Shown: positions 1 to 8,233 of the stretch, in pieces
Layout: the number at the start of each line of letters is the position of its first letter
Position numbering within the stretch: position 1 is the first letter of the stretch
Origin: Pseudomonas alkylphenolica
GTDB lineage: Bacteria > Pseudomonadota > Gammaproteobacteria > Pseudomonadales > Pseudomonadaceae
Assembly: GCF_016009175.1 (NCBI RefSeq)
Contig: NZ_JADUCM010000002.1
Coordinates: 62,001-126,000 of the forward strand
DNA length: 64,000 nucleotides
Direction: 5' to 3'
The notes under the pieces: generated by a model
What the model saw: the letters and a program-made list of their open reading frames with translations, nothing else
Databases searched by the model: none
Told to the model about the DNA's origin: nothing
Made by a program: the position numbers and the translations under genes

Positions 1-1
1 G

Positions 2-625
2 CAGATTACCCGTGCCCATCAACATGAGACCGAAACCGGCCAACTGAAACAGCAGCTCGACACTCAATTGCCACACCTGCACCCGTCGATCCAGCTTCCT
101 GAAAACGATGCCAAGGGTGCATTGGTACGCTTCGTCACTGCCTACATCGAGCAGGTTCCGGAACTCCTTGAGGCCGCCAATGAAGTGGCCCGCGAAGCCG
201 GTATCGAATCGCAGATCAAGCCGGTGCTGAAAATCGCCGAAGAGTATTTTCTGCAGCCACCGCAAATCATGAATGGCCATGTCGGCCTTGATTGCCTGCT
301 GGACGAAGCCTACCTGGCTCACCGCCTGGTGGAAGAAGTAAACGATCTGTACATCAAGCATTTTCAGCAGCCGCTGATCCCGCTGGACACCACCGTGGCC
401 AACCTGATCGCCCACCAGCTGATCGGCGAAGAATTCGCCAACCAGCTGGATGAAGTGGTTCACCACTCAGTGGACGAAATGCTCAATGAAGAGAGCTTTG
501 CCCTGGAATCGGTGGAGCAATACCGCGACAAACTCAGCAGCCCGGACACCGGCGCCGCGTGGAAACGCTGGCCTTGCCTGTCGCGGCAGTTGGGGGTTGG
601 ACTGGAGCTGGATCAGCCGGCTTGA
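2..625 (+). CDS. Hypothetical protein, 5' end cut off by the window edge
   Basis: The reading frame is open from the left window edge, with no stop upstream of the TTG at 68, so the gene begins outside the window and 68 is unlikely to be its start. The visible 207 residues are mostly acidic and helical, with no signal peptide, membrane segment or recognised catalytic motif. It ends 21 bases before the convergent stop of the SulP transporter gene. In P. aeruginosa a conserved hypothetical gene sits next to the same SulP/carbonic anhydrase pair, so this is probably its counterpart. The function is not recognised. Confidence 0.75.
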   Translation, partial: QITRAHQHETETGQLKQQLDTQLPHLHPSIQLPENDAKGALVRFVTAYIEQVPELLEAANEVAREAGIESQIKPVLKIAEEYFLQPPQIMNGHVGLDCLLDEAYLAHRLVEEVNDLYIKHFQQPLIPLDTTVANLIAHQLIGEEFANQLDEVVHHSVDEMLNEESFALESVEQYRDKLSSPDTGAAWKRWPCLSRQLGVGLELDQPA

Positions 626-646
626 AGCACGCTCACCGGGTCAGAA

Positions 647-2179
647 TCAGGCGCCCAACCCGACCGTTGTGCGCGCCCGGCCTTCGACCCGGCGCTTGAG
701 CCTGCGCTGTTCAATCACCAGGCGTGAGCCGTTGCCGGCATTGGCGCGCCCCCAATCTTCCAGCAGCTCCAGGCAGGAATGGTCGATGTAGCTGAGGTTG
801 GCCAGCGGCACATGCAGCGTGGTGCCGGGCGCAATGCCTTCGAGCACCTGCGCCAGCGCCGGTACCTTGAGAAAGGTTGCCGCGCCGCTCAACCGCAGTT
901 CCATGTGTCCCGGGGCCTCCAGGCTGGCAACACTGATCTTCAAGCGCGCCGCCTTGAGCGCCAGCTTGAGCAAGGTCAAGGCAAAGCCAAGCAGCACACC
1001 GGTCAACAAGTCGGTGAAGATGATCGCCAGGGCCGTCGCGGCATAGGTGAACATCGGCATCCGGCCATAGCGGCCCAGGCCACGAAAGGCTTTGAAGTCG
1101 ACCAGCTTGATGCCGGTATACACCAGTACACCTGCCAGACTGGCAACCGGAATCTGTTGCAGCACCGCACTGAGTGCGACCACAAACGCCAGTAGCCAGC
1201 AGCCATGCAGGACGGCTGACAAACGCGTCCGGGCGCCTGCCTGAACATTGGCCGAGCTGCGTACGATCACCCCCGTCATCGGCAACGCACCGAGTACACC
1301 GCAAAGCATATTGCCCAACCCTTGAGCGGACAGTTCGCGGTCGAAGTCCGAGCGCTGGCCGTTGTGCATACGGTCAACGGCAGCTGCCGACAACAACGTT
1401 TCGGCACTGGCGATGAAGGCCAGGGCGAAGGCCGCAACCAGCAGGTCCGGGTTGGCAAGATTGAGCAGGTCGACCGGGTTCAGCCAGTCGACTGCCTCAC
1501 TCAGGTCAGCAGGCACCTGAACGCGGTTTACCGGCAGCGCCAGCCAGAGACTGATGGCGGTCATCGACGCCACGCCGAGCAAGGCCCCTGGTACAAAACG
1601 CAGTGACTGCGGCCGAAAGCGTTCCCACCCCCACATCACCGCAATCGTGCCAAGGCCCAATGCAGCAGCCTTCCAGCCATTACCCCGGGCTTCCAGCGGC
1701 AATGCCTGACTGACCGTGGCGGGAAAACCCAGCAGGTTGGCCAGGCCTGAAGGTTGCGGTGCACTGTCGAACATCACATGGACTTGCGACAGCACGATCA
1801 GCACGCCGATACCGGCCAGCATGCCGTAGACCACGGCCGGTGCCGTGACCCGAAACCAGCAGCCCAGGCGCAAGCGCCCGGCCAGCAGTTGCAGCAAACC
1901 GGCCAGCAGCAGAATCGGTCCCAGCATCGCCACGCCATGCTGGCGCACCAGCTCGAACACCAGTACTGCCAGGCCTGCGGCCGGCCCACTGACCTGAAGC
2001 GGCGAACCGGCCAGCCAGCCGACCACGATGCCGCCAATGATTCCGGTAATCAGGCCCTTGGCCGGCGGCATGCCGGAAGCAATGGCGATCCCCATGCACA
2101 GCGGCAGGGCAACCAGAAACACCACCACCGAAGCCAGTAATTCACGCGGCAATGCCGCTTTGATCTGTGTTTTGTTCAC
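647..2179 (-). CDS. SulP/SLC26 family anion transporter with C-terminal STAS domain
   Basis: Inner-membrane anion permease (sulfate, bicarbonate or similar), about 510 residues. The N-terminal half is a run of hydrophobic helices, beginning with the family-typical stretch around LVALPLCMGIAIASG and AGLAVLVFELV; the last ~100 residues form a STAS domain (about 410-505). The GTG start at 2179 is chosen over the longer frame to 2254 because a GAAGGAGT Shine-Dalgarno lies just upstream and the extra 25 residues are Arg-rich and not membrane-like. The gene for a beta-carbonic anhydrase lies 185 bases upstream on the same strand. That pairing is known from SulP bicarbonate transporters, so bicarbonate is a plausible substrate; sulfate cannot be excluded. 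Confidence 0.88.
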   Translation of the reverse strand: MNKTQIKAALPRELLASVVVFLVALPLCMGIAIASGMPPAKGLITGIIGGIVVGWLAGSPLQVSGPAAGLAVLVFELVRQHGVAMLGPILLLAGLLQLLAGRLRLGCWFRVTAPAVVYGMLAGIGVLIVLSQVHVMFDSAPQPSGLANLLGFPATVSQALPLEARGNGWKAAALGLGTIAVMWGWERFRPQSLRFVPGALLGVASMTAISLWLALPVNRVQVPADLSEAVDWLNPVDLLNLANPDLLVAAFALAFIASAETLLSAAAVDRMHNGQRSDFDRELSAQGLGNMLCGVLGALPMTGVIVRSSANVQAGARTRLSAVLHGCWLLAFVVALSAVLQQIPVASLAGVLVYTGIKLVDFKAFRGLGRYGRMPMFTYAATALAIIFTDLLTGVLLGFALTLLKLALKAARLKISVASLEAPGHMELRLSGAATFLKVPALAQVLEGIAPGTTLHVPLANLSYIDHSCLELLEDWGRANAGNGSRLVIEQRRLKRRVEGRARTTVGLGA

Positions 2180-2364
2180 CGTGTTACTCCTTCTTTCACG
2201 TTCAAGGCCATTCCTGGGGCCAAAGGCACACCCCTGACGTGCGCGCAGGTGCAAACCGCCAGCAAGCCGGCAGGCAGTCAGGGAAATTCAAGGCAGCCGA
2301 TGACCAGGCCGCACCGGTCAGGTGCAGCCGTCAATCAGCTTGTTGCGGGGGGTGTCAGGGACGC

Positions 2365-3084
2365 TTAGTAGCGTCCTCTCGGCGTAGCGCAGGGGATTGG
2401 CTGACCCGCAGCCAGGGGCAGGAAACGATCGCTTTCTGCGTCGTACGCTTCGATCTGGCTGGACTCGATGTCATAGATCCAGCCATGGATGTACAACTGA
2501 CCGGCAGCCAGACGCGAGGCCACCGAAGGGTGCGTGCGCAGGTGGTGCAACTGGGCGATGACGTTTTCTTTGGTCAGCACCTGCATGCTTTCATGCTCAG
2601 TGCCGCACGAGCAGTTGTCTTCAACCACGGTGCGGGCCACTTCGGCATGGCGCAACCAGGCTTTGACCGTCGGCATCTTCTCCAGCGACTGCGGGTTGAG
2701 TACCGCGCGCATGGCTCCGCAATCGGAGTGACCGCAAATGATGATGTGGTGTACGCCCAGCGCCAGCACGGCGTATTCGATGGCGGTGGATACGCCACCG
2801 TTCATCTGTCCGTAGGGAGGAACGACGTTACCTACGTTACGGGTAACGAACAGGTCGCCAGGGGAGCTCTGGGTGATCAACTCGGGGACGATGCGTGAGT
2901 CGGCGCAGGTGATGAACATCGCACGGGGCTTTTGCGCGGTGGCGAGCTTCTTGAACAGCTCTTGCTGTTCTGGGAAGACATCGTGATGAAAGCGCAGAAA
3001 GCCGTCGACAATATGCTTGAGCGCAGCATCGGCGCTCTCGGCAGGTACGTCTGGAACAACCTTGGATGGGTCCTTGACGGGCAT
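2365..3084 (-). CDS. Beta-class carbonic anhydrase
   Basis: Cytoplasmic zinc enzyme interconverting CO2 and bicarbonate, 239 residues. Both beta-class signatures are present: CADSR at 60-64 (Cys60 zinc ligand, Asp62-Arg64 dyad) and HSDCG at 119-123 (His119 and Cys122 zinc ligands). The start is preceded by GAGGA at a good distance. It lies upstream of a SulP transporter on the same strand, so the two may be co-transcribed and couple bicarbonate movement to hydration; the 185-base gap leaves room for an internal promoter. The window also encodes a gamma-type homologue at 6887-7435. Confidence 0.95.
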   Translation of the reverse strand: MPVKDPSKVVPDVPAESADAALKHIVDGFLRFHHDVFPEQQELFKKLATAQKPRAMFITCADSRIVPELITQSSPGDLFVTRNVGNVVPPYGQMNGGVSTAIEYAVLALGVHHIIICGHSDCGAMRAVLNPQSLEKMPTVKAWLRHAEVARTVVEDNCSCGTEHESMQVLTKENVIAQLHHLRTHPSVASRLAAGQLYIHGWIYDIESSQIEAYDAESDRFLPLAAGQPIPCATPRGRY

Positions 3085-3328
3085 GATTCATCCTCTTTGA
3101 CGGTTTGGGTTAAATCCATTTTACCGGGTTGATGATTCAAACGGCGTATGTCATTTGGATGACACGTGCGCACCAACAATCACATCAGTTGCTGGCTGAA
3201 TTCCTACGCTACCCGGCGAAACTTAACTCAAACTGAATGCAGAGGCTCTAGAACGGGCATTACAAGCCTGCAAAGAGTGGCAGAAACGATATCAAAAAAA
3301 CATCAATGGCCAATACCCACTATCCAGA

Positions 3329-4390
3329 TCAGAGCAACGACATCTGCCTGCCGGGCGGGCAAAAGGCACTGCAATCAAGGGCATAGCCTTCACGCTGATT
3401 CAAACCCAAACGGCGAATCGCCTTGCTGAAACGCTGTGCCAGCAGATCGGCAAATATCCCCTCACCGCGCATGCGTGCACCGAATCGGCTGTCGTACAAC
3501 TCGCCGCCGCGGCTCTGGCGGATCAGGCTCAGGACGTGCTCGGCCCGCTGCGGGTAATGATCCTGCAGCCACTGCTCGAACAACGGCGCGACCTCCAGCG
3601 GCAGGCGCAACATCATGTAGGCGGCACTGCGCGCGCCGGCGTCCTTGGCGGCTTCCAGCAAGCGCTCCAGCTCGCTGTCGTTGATCATCGGGATCATCGG
3701 TGAGCACAGCACTCCAACGGGAATGCCGGCTTCACTGAGCACGCGAATGGCCCGCAAGCGGGCCTTGGGCGCCGCTGCGCGAGGCTCCAGGGTGCGTTTG
3801 AGTTCGTCGTCCAGCGTCGTCAGGCTGATCATCACGCTGACCAGACGCTGGTGCGCCAGCTCGGTGAGCAGGTCGAGGTCGCGCAGAACCAGCGAGCCTT
3901 TGGTGACGATGGTGACCGGGTGCCGGTAGCGCAGCAGTACCTCCAGCAAACGCCGGGTCAGTTGTTGTTCACGCTCAATGGGTTGATACGGGTCGGTGTT
4001 TGAACCCAGGTTGATCGGCGCACAGACATAGCCGGGCTTGCTCAGTTGCTGCTCAAGCACAGTGGCAGCGTTGGTCTTGGCGATCAGCTTGGTTTCAAAA
4101 TCCAGCCCCGGGGACAAATCCCAATAGGCATGGCTGGGGCGCGCATAGCAGTAAATGCAGCCATGTTCACAGCCACGGTAGGGATTGATCGAGCGGTCGA
4201 AGGGCAGGTCGGGAGAGCTGTTGCGGGTGATGATGCTCTTGGCCGTTTCAATGCGCACCTCGGTACCCTGGGTCAGCGGTACTTCCTGGTACCAGCCGTC
4301 ATCCTCGGCGACCGACTGGCGTGGGGCGAAACGATTGTGAGGGTTGCTGGTGGTGCCACGCCCGCGTTGCGGCCCTTGTGGAGGGAACAT
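3329..4390 (-). CDS. PA0069-family radical SAM protein (spore-photoproduct-lyase-like)
   Basis: Protein of 353 residues with the radical SAM cluster motif CxxxCxxC, seen as CEHGCIYC at 74-81 (Cys74, Cys78, Cys81), followed by a Tyr-rich stretch and a TIM-barrel-like body. It belongs to the family named after P. aeruginosa PA0069, distantly related to spore photoproduct lyase and Rv2578c. The substrate is unknown. A perfectly formed LexA box lies 19 bases upstream of the start (see 4409-4424), which agrees with PA0069 being reported in the SOS regulon. A DNA-damage role is therefore inferred. The 244 bases between its stop and the carbonic anhydrase start hold no convincing gene. Confidence 0.88.
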   Translation of the reverse strand: MFPPQGPQRGRGTTSNPHNRFAPRQSVAEDDGWYQEVPLTQGTEVRIETAKSIITRNSSPDLPFDRSINPYRGCEHGCIYCYARPSHAYWDLSPGLDFETKLIAKTNAATVLEQQLSKPGYVCAPINLGSNTDPYQPIEREQQLTRRLLEVLLRYRHPVTIVTKGSLVLRDLDLLTELAHQRLVSVMISLTTLDDELKRTLEPRAAAPKARLRAIRVLSEAGIPVGVLCSPMIPMINDSELERLLEAAKDAGARSAAYMMLRLPLEVAPLFEQWLQDHYPQRAEHVLSLIRQSRGGELYDSRFGARMRGEGIFADLLAQRFSKAIRRLGLNQREGYALDCSAFCPPGRQMSLL

Positions 4391-4408
4391 TGAACGACAC
4401 CCCGGATA

Positions 4409-4424
4409 CTGTTTTTATATACAG
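4409..4424. promoter_or_regulatory. LexA (SOS) box
   Basis: CTGTTTTTATATACAG fits CTG-N10-CAG with the AT-rich centre of gammaproteobacterial LexA operators. It lies between the divergent-side stop of yheV and the start of the radical SAM gene, close enough to that start to cover its promoter. Confidence 0.8.
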
Positions 4425-4465
4425 TACCCGAGGTGCGTTACTGGTTCCAGTACCACCGATCGCGC

Positions 4466-4747
4466 TTACTCAGCCGGCTTCTTCAGCTTGGGGTTGGGGA
4501 AGAACTGTACCGTCTGCACCTTGGCCTCGGCCGCTTTCACTTCGACCTTGTTGACCCGGGTACCCAGCTCCTTGGGCACCGACAAACCCTGCTCGTTGAG
4601 GGTGTCGGAGAACCCGCATGCCACGCATTCACGGTGCGGAACGCTGTCTTCGCTCCACATCATCAATTTGTCCGGCTCGCTGCACGCCGGGCAGACAGCC
4701 CCGGCGATAAAGCGTTTTTTCGTCTTGATCACGGGCGCATCGCTCAT
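4466..4747 (-). CDS. yheV: YheV-family zinc-ribbon protein
   Basis: Small protein of 93 residues with two CxxC pairs (CPAC and CVAC) that would form a zinc ribbon in its first half; the C-terminal part is Lys/Val-rich and probably flexible. It matches the YheV family, which in gammaproteobacteria commonly follows prlC. Its ATG overlaps the prlC stop by four bases (ATGA), so it is translationally coupled to prlC. Biochemical function is unknown. Confidence 0.88.
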   Translation of the reverse strand: MSDAPVIKTKKRFIAGAVCPACSEPDKLMMWSEDSVPHRECVACGFSDTLNEQGLSVPKELGTRVNKVEVKAAEAKVQTVQFFPNPKLKKPAE

Positions 4748-6795
4748 GCCGCCACTTCCTCACTCAGGCCACTGTGACGCAAGAGTGCATCGATTGACGG
4801 CTCACGGCCACGGAAGTCGACGAACAGCAGCATCGGCTCCTGGGAACCACCGCGAGCCAGGATGGCTTCACGGAAGGCGCGACCGGTCTGCGCGTTGAGC
4901 ACACCTTCTTCCTCGAAGCGCGAGAACGCATCGGCAGATAGCACTTCAGCCCACTTGTAGCTGTAGTAACCCGCGGCGTAACCGCCGGCAAAGATATGCG
5001 CAAAGCTGTTGGGGAAGCGGTTGTACGCCGGTGGACGCATGACCGAGACCTCGTCACGCACGCCTTCAAGTACCTCAAGCACACTGCGGCCGTCGCCATG
5101 GCTGGCATGCAGTTCGAAGTCGAACAGCGAGAATTCCAGCTGGCGGACCATCATCAGGCCGGACTGGAAGTTTTTCGCCGCCAGCATTTTTTCCAGCAGG
5201 TCCTGCGGCAGGGCGTCGCCGCTTTCGTAGTGCGCGGAAATCAGCGCCAGGCCTTCAGGCTCCCAGCACCAGTTTTCCATGAACTGGCTCGGCAGCTCCA
5301 CGGCATCCCAGGCGACGCCATTGATCCCGGACACACCGGCGTGATCGATACGCGTCAGCAGGTGGTGCAGACCGTGACCGAACTCGTGGAACAGCGTAGT
5401 GACTTCATCGTGGGTCAGCAGCGCAGGCTTGCCCGGTGATGCCGGGGTGAAGTTGCACACCAGGTTGGCCACCGGGCTTTGCAGCTCGCCTGCTTCGGTA
5501 CGGCGACGATCGCGCGCGCCGTCCATCCAGGCACCGCCCCGCTTGTTGGCGCGGGCATACAGGTCGAAGAAGAACCGCCCGACGTGCTGGCCGTGCTCTT
5601 TGATTTCGAACAGGCGAACGTCCGGATGCCAGGTGTCAAAGCCCTTGAGTTCGGCAATTTCGATACCGTACAGGCGCTGAACAATGGCAAACAGGCCGGA
5701 CAGCACCTTGTCGATCGGGAAGTAGGCACGCAGGGTTTCCTGGGAAACGCTGTAACGCTGCTCACGCAGTTTCTCCCCGTAGAAGCCGCTGTCCCAGCTT
5801 TGCAGGTCCGGGCAGCCTTGCTCGGCGGCATACGCCTTGAGCTGGACCAGGTCCTGGGCGGCAAACGGCTTGCTGCGCCTGGCCAGGTCACGCAGGAAGC
5901 TCAGCACCTGGTCACTGGACTCGGCCATTTTGGTCGCCAGGCTCAGCTCGGCGTAGTTGGCATAGCCCAGCAGCTCGGCCAGTTCTTGACGCAGGTCGAG
6001 GATTTCGCGCATTACCGGGCCGTTGTCGAACTGACCGGCATTTGGCCCTTGGTCGGAGGCACGGGTGCAGTAAGCCGCGTACAGCTCTTCACGCAGGGCG
6101 CGGTCTTCGGCGTAGGTCATTACCGCGTAGTAGCTGGGGAATTCCAGGCTAATCAACCAGCCATCCAGGCCTTTTGCTTGGGCGGCGGCGGCCATCTGTG
6201 CCTTGGCCGAGTCGGTCAGGCCGGCCAGCGCGGCTTCATCGGCCACGTGCTTGGTCCAGGCCTGGGTGGCGTCGAGCAGTTGGTTGGAGAAACGGCTGCC
6301 CAGTTCGCTGAGCTTGCTCTGCACTTCGGCATAACGCTTTTGTTTATCCGCCGGCAGGTCGATACCCGACAGGCGGAAGTCACGCAGGGCGTGTTCCAGA
6401 ATAGTCTTCTGGGCGACATCGAAGCCGGCGGCCTCAGGGCTGGCAATCAGCGCCTCATACGCCTTGAACAGCTCGCGGTTCTGCCCCAGTTCGGTGGCAT
6501 AGGCACTCAATGCTGGCAGGCAGCCTTCATAGGCTTCGCGCAGTTCGGCGCTGTTGCACACGGCATTGAGGTGGCTGACCGGGCTCCAGGCAGCGCCCAG
6601 GCGGTCATTGAGTTCGTCCATGGCCAGCACCAGGCCGGCCCAGCTTGGCTGCTGGCTCTGGGACTTGAGAATGTTGGCAATGGCGGTACGGTTGTCGGCC
6701 AGGATCTGTTCAATCGCCGGCTGCACATGCTCGGCGCGGATTGCCGAGAAGGGCGGCAAGTCATAAGGCTGCAGTAGCGGGTTGTTCGCACTCAC
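4744..6795 (-). CDS. prlC: Oligopeptidase A (M3 metallopeptidase)
   Basis: Cytoplasmic zinc endopeptidase that degrades short peptides, including cleaved signal peptides. The M3 signature HEFGH lies near residue 470, with a downstream Glu-containing helix. The GTG start at 6795 gives about 683 residues, matching the family, and begins SANNPLLQPYDLPPF; the upstream extension to 6822 adds nine unconserved residues. It forms an operon with yheV through a four-base overlap and is divergent from the gamma-carbonic-anhydrase gene 91 bases away. Confidence 0.95.
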   Translation of the reverse strand: MSANNPLLQPYDLPPFSAIRAEHVQPAIEQILADNRTAIANILKSQSQQPSWAGLVLAMDELNDRLGAAWSPVSHLNAVCNSAELREAYEGCLPALSAYATELGQNRELFKAYEALIASPEAAGFDVAQKTILEHALRDFRLSGIDLPADKQKRYAEVQSKLSELGSRFSNQLLDATQAWTKHVADEAALAGLTDSAKAQMAAAAQAKGLDGWLISLEFPSYYAVMTYAEDRALREELYAAYCTRASDQGPNAGQFDNGPVMREILDLRQELAELLGYANYAELSLATKMAESSDQVLSFLRDLARRSKPFAAQDLVQLKAYAAEQGCPDLQSWDSGFYGEKLREQRYSVSQETLRAYFPIDKVLSGLFAIVQRLYGIEIAELKGFDTWHPDVRLFEIKEHGQHVGRFFFDLYARANKRGGAWMDGARDRRRTEAGELQSPVANLVCNFTPASPGKPALLTHDEVTTLFHEFGHGLHHLLTRIDHAGVSGINGVAWDAVELPSQFMENWCWEPEGLALISAHYESGDALPQDLLEKMLAAKNFQSGLMMVRQLEFSLFDFELHASHGDGRSVLEVLEGVRDEVSVMRPPAYNRFPNSFAHIFAGGYAAGYYSYKWAEVLSADAFSRFEEEGVLNAQTGRAFREAILARGGSQEPMLLFVDFRGREPSIDALLRHSGLSEEVAA

Positions 6796-6886
6796 GGTTA
6801 AACACCTTGGCAGAAGAAACACGCGACCATCTTAATTACAATCGACGCCGACCGCAGCCCTATCAACACTAAAGAGAGTCCCTATC

Positions 6887-7435
6887 ATGGCCATCCGTAG
6901 CTTCCAGAACCATTCCCCCCGCCTGGGCGAACGCGCCTTCGTGGACCGCAGTGCGGTGGTGCTGGGGGATGTCGAGATCGGCGCAGACAGCTCGGTATGG
7001 CCATTGACCGTGATACGCGGCGACATGCACCGTATCCGTATCGGTGCGCGCACCAGTGTGCAGGACGGCAGCGTGTTGCACATTACCCACGCCGGGCCCT
7101 TCAACCCTGACGGTTTTCCGTTGCTGATCGGCGACGAAGTGACCATCGGTCACAAAGTGATGCTGCACGGCTGTACCCTGGGTAACCGGATTCTGGTCGG
7201 TATGGGCAGCACCATCATGGACGGTGCGGTGGTCGAAGACGAGGTGATCATCGGTGCCGGCAGCCTGGTGCCGCCGGGCAAGCGCCTGCAAAGCGGCTTT
7301 CTGTATGTCGGCAGTCCGGTCAAGCAGGCCCGCGCCCTGACCGAGAAGGAACGCGCCTTCTTCCCCTACAGCGCCAGCAACTACGTGAAACTCAAGGATC
7401 AGCATCTGGCCGAAGGCTACCACCTGCCTGAATGA
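6887..7435 (+). CDS. Gamma-carbonic anhydrase family protein (YrdA-like, left-handed beta-helix)
   Basis: Protein of 182 residues built from hexapeptide repeats (such as VVLGDV, IGADSS, IGHKVML, VGMGSTI, VIIGAGS), which fold into a trimeric left-handed beta-helix. Conserved metal-ligand histidines are visible in the HITH and IGHKVMLHG segments. Members include YrdA/PaaY-like proteins; some bind zinc but have no proven carbonic anhydrase activity. Its stop overlaps the start of the HAD phosphatase gene by four bases (ATGA), implying a two-gene operon. Confidence 0.9.
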   Translation: MAIRSFQNHSPRLGERAFVDRSAVVLGDVEIGADSSVWPLTVIRGDMHRIRIGARTSVQDGSVLHITHAGPFNPDGFPLLIGDEVTIGHKVMLHGCTLGNRILVGMGSTIMDGAVVEDEVIIGAGSLVPPGKRLQSGFLYVGSPVKQARALTEKERAFFPYSASNYVKLKDQHLAEGYHLPE

Positions 7436-8115
7436 GCCTGCCGACAGCCACTAGCGAGACCACCATGCACCAGCAAAACATCCTTTTCGACCTCGACGGC
7501 ACCCTCACCGACCCGCGCCTGGGCATCACCCGTTCGATCCAGTACGCCCTGGCCAAGCTCGGTATCGACGAGCCGGACCTGGCGCGCCTTGAGCACTTCA
7601 TCGGCCCGCCGCTGCTGCAGGCATTCATGCAGTTCTACAGCTTCGACGAGGCCAAGGCCTGGCAGGCCGTCAACTTCTACCGTGAACGCTTCAAGGTCAC
7701 CGGCTTGTACGAGAACCTGGTGTTCGACGGTGTCCAGCCGTTGCTTGAAGCCTTGAACGGGCAGGGCAGGACGCTGTACATCGCCACGTCAAAACCCTGG
7801 GAATTCGCCCGCGAGATTGCCCGGCACTTCGAATTCGATCATCACTTCAAGGTGATCTACGGCAGCGAACTCGACGGCACCCGTACCAACAAGGTCGAGC
7901 TGATCGCACACCTGCTGGCCGAAGAACAGCTGGACCCTGCGCAGACGCTGATGATCGGCGACCGCAAACACGACCTGATCGGTGCCCGCAGCAATGGCCT
8001 GGAGGCCGTGGCGGTGGGCTATGGCTTTGGTAGTCATGAAGAGCTGACCGCCGAGCAGCCTGCTTACCACTTCGCCACGCTGCATGAACTGCATCAGGCA
8101 TTTCTGCGCGCTTGA
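7432..8115 (+). CDS. HAD-family hydrolase, phosphoglycolate-phosphatase-like
   Basis: Cytoplasmic phosphatase of the haloacid dehalogenase superfamily. Motif I is FDLDGTLTD, motif II is in the ATSKPW segment, motif III Lys lies near TNKVELIAH, and motif IV is MIGDRKHD. A cap domain is inserted after motif I. The ATG overlapping the preceding stop (7432) gives 227 residues; an internal ATG at 7465 would give 216 and begins just before the core domain, so the true start is uncertain. Substrate unknown. Confidence 0.88.
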   Translation: MSLPTATSETTMHQQNILFDLDGTLTDPRLGITRSIQYALAKLGIDEPDLARLEHFIGPPLLQAFMQFYSFDEAKAWQAVNFYRERFKVTGLYENLVFDGVQPLLEALNGQGRTLYIATSKPWEFAREIARHFEFDHHFKVIYGSELDGTRTNKVELIAHLLAEEQLDPAQTLMIGDRKHDLIGARSNGLEAVAVGYGFGSHEELTAEQPAYHFATLHELHQAFLRA

Positions 8116-8127
8116 TGGCCATGCCCC

Positions 8128-8233
8128 CTGTAGGAGCGAGGCTTGCCCGCGAACAACGATGACGCGGTGTAGCAGGTACACCGCAGCGTCCGGTTCGCGG
8201 GCAAATCGGAGCCCCGCCCGCTCGCTCCTACAG
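8128..8233. repeat. Inverted pair of REP elements
   Basis: CTGTAGGAGCGAGGCTTGCC at the left and its near reverse complement ending CTCGCTCCTACAG at the right bracket a short spacer; each unit also contains the GCCCGCGAA/TTCGCGGGC core. This is the typical P. putida/fluorescens REP. It lies between two convergent genes, and the stop codon of the aminopeptidase gene (8228-8230) is inside the right arm. Confidence 0.85.

Noticed and set aside
68..625. TTG at 68 as the start of the first gene
   Set aside because: The frame stays open to the left edge without a stop, so the gene most likely starts outside the window.
3166..3429. 87-residue plus-strand frame between the carbonic anhydrase and radical SAM genes
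   Set aside because: No ribosome binding site or conserved motif; its 3' half is antisense to the radical SAM gene.
5479..6777. 432-residue plus-strand frame
   Set aside because: Antisense to prlC with mirror-image codon composition; no ribosome site or family resemblance.
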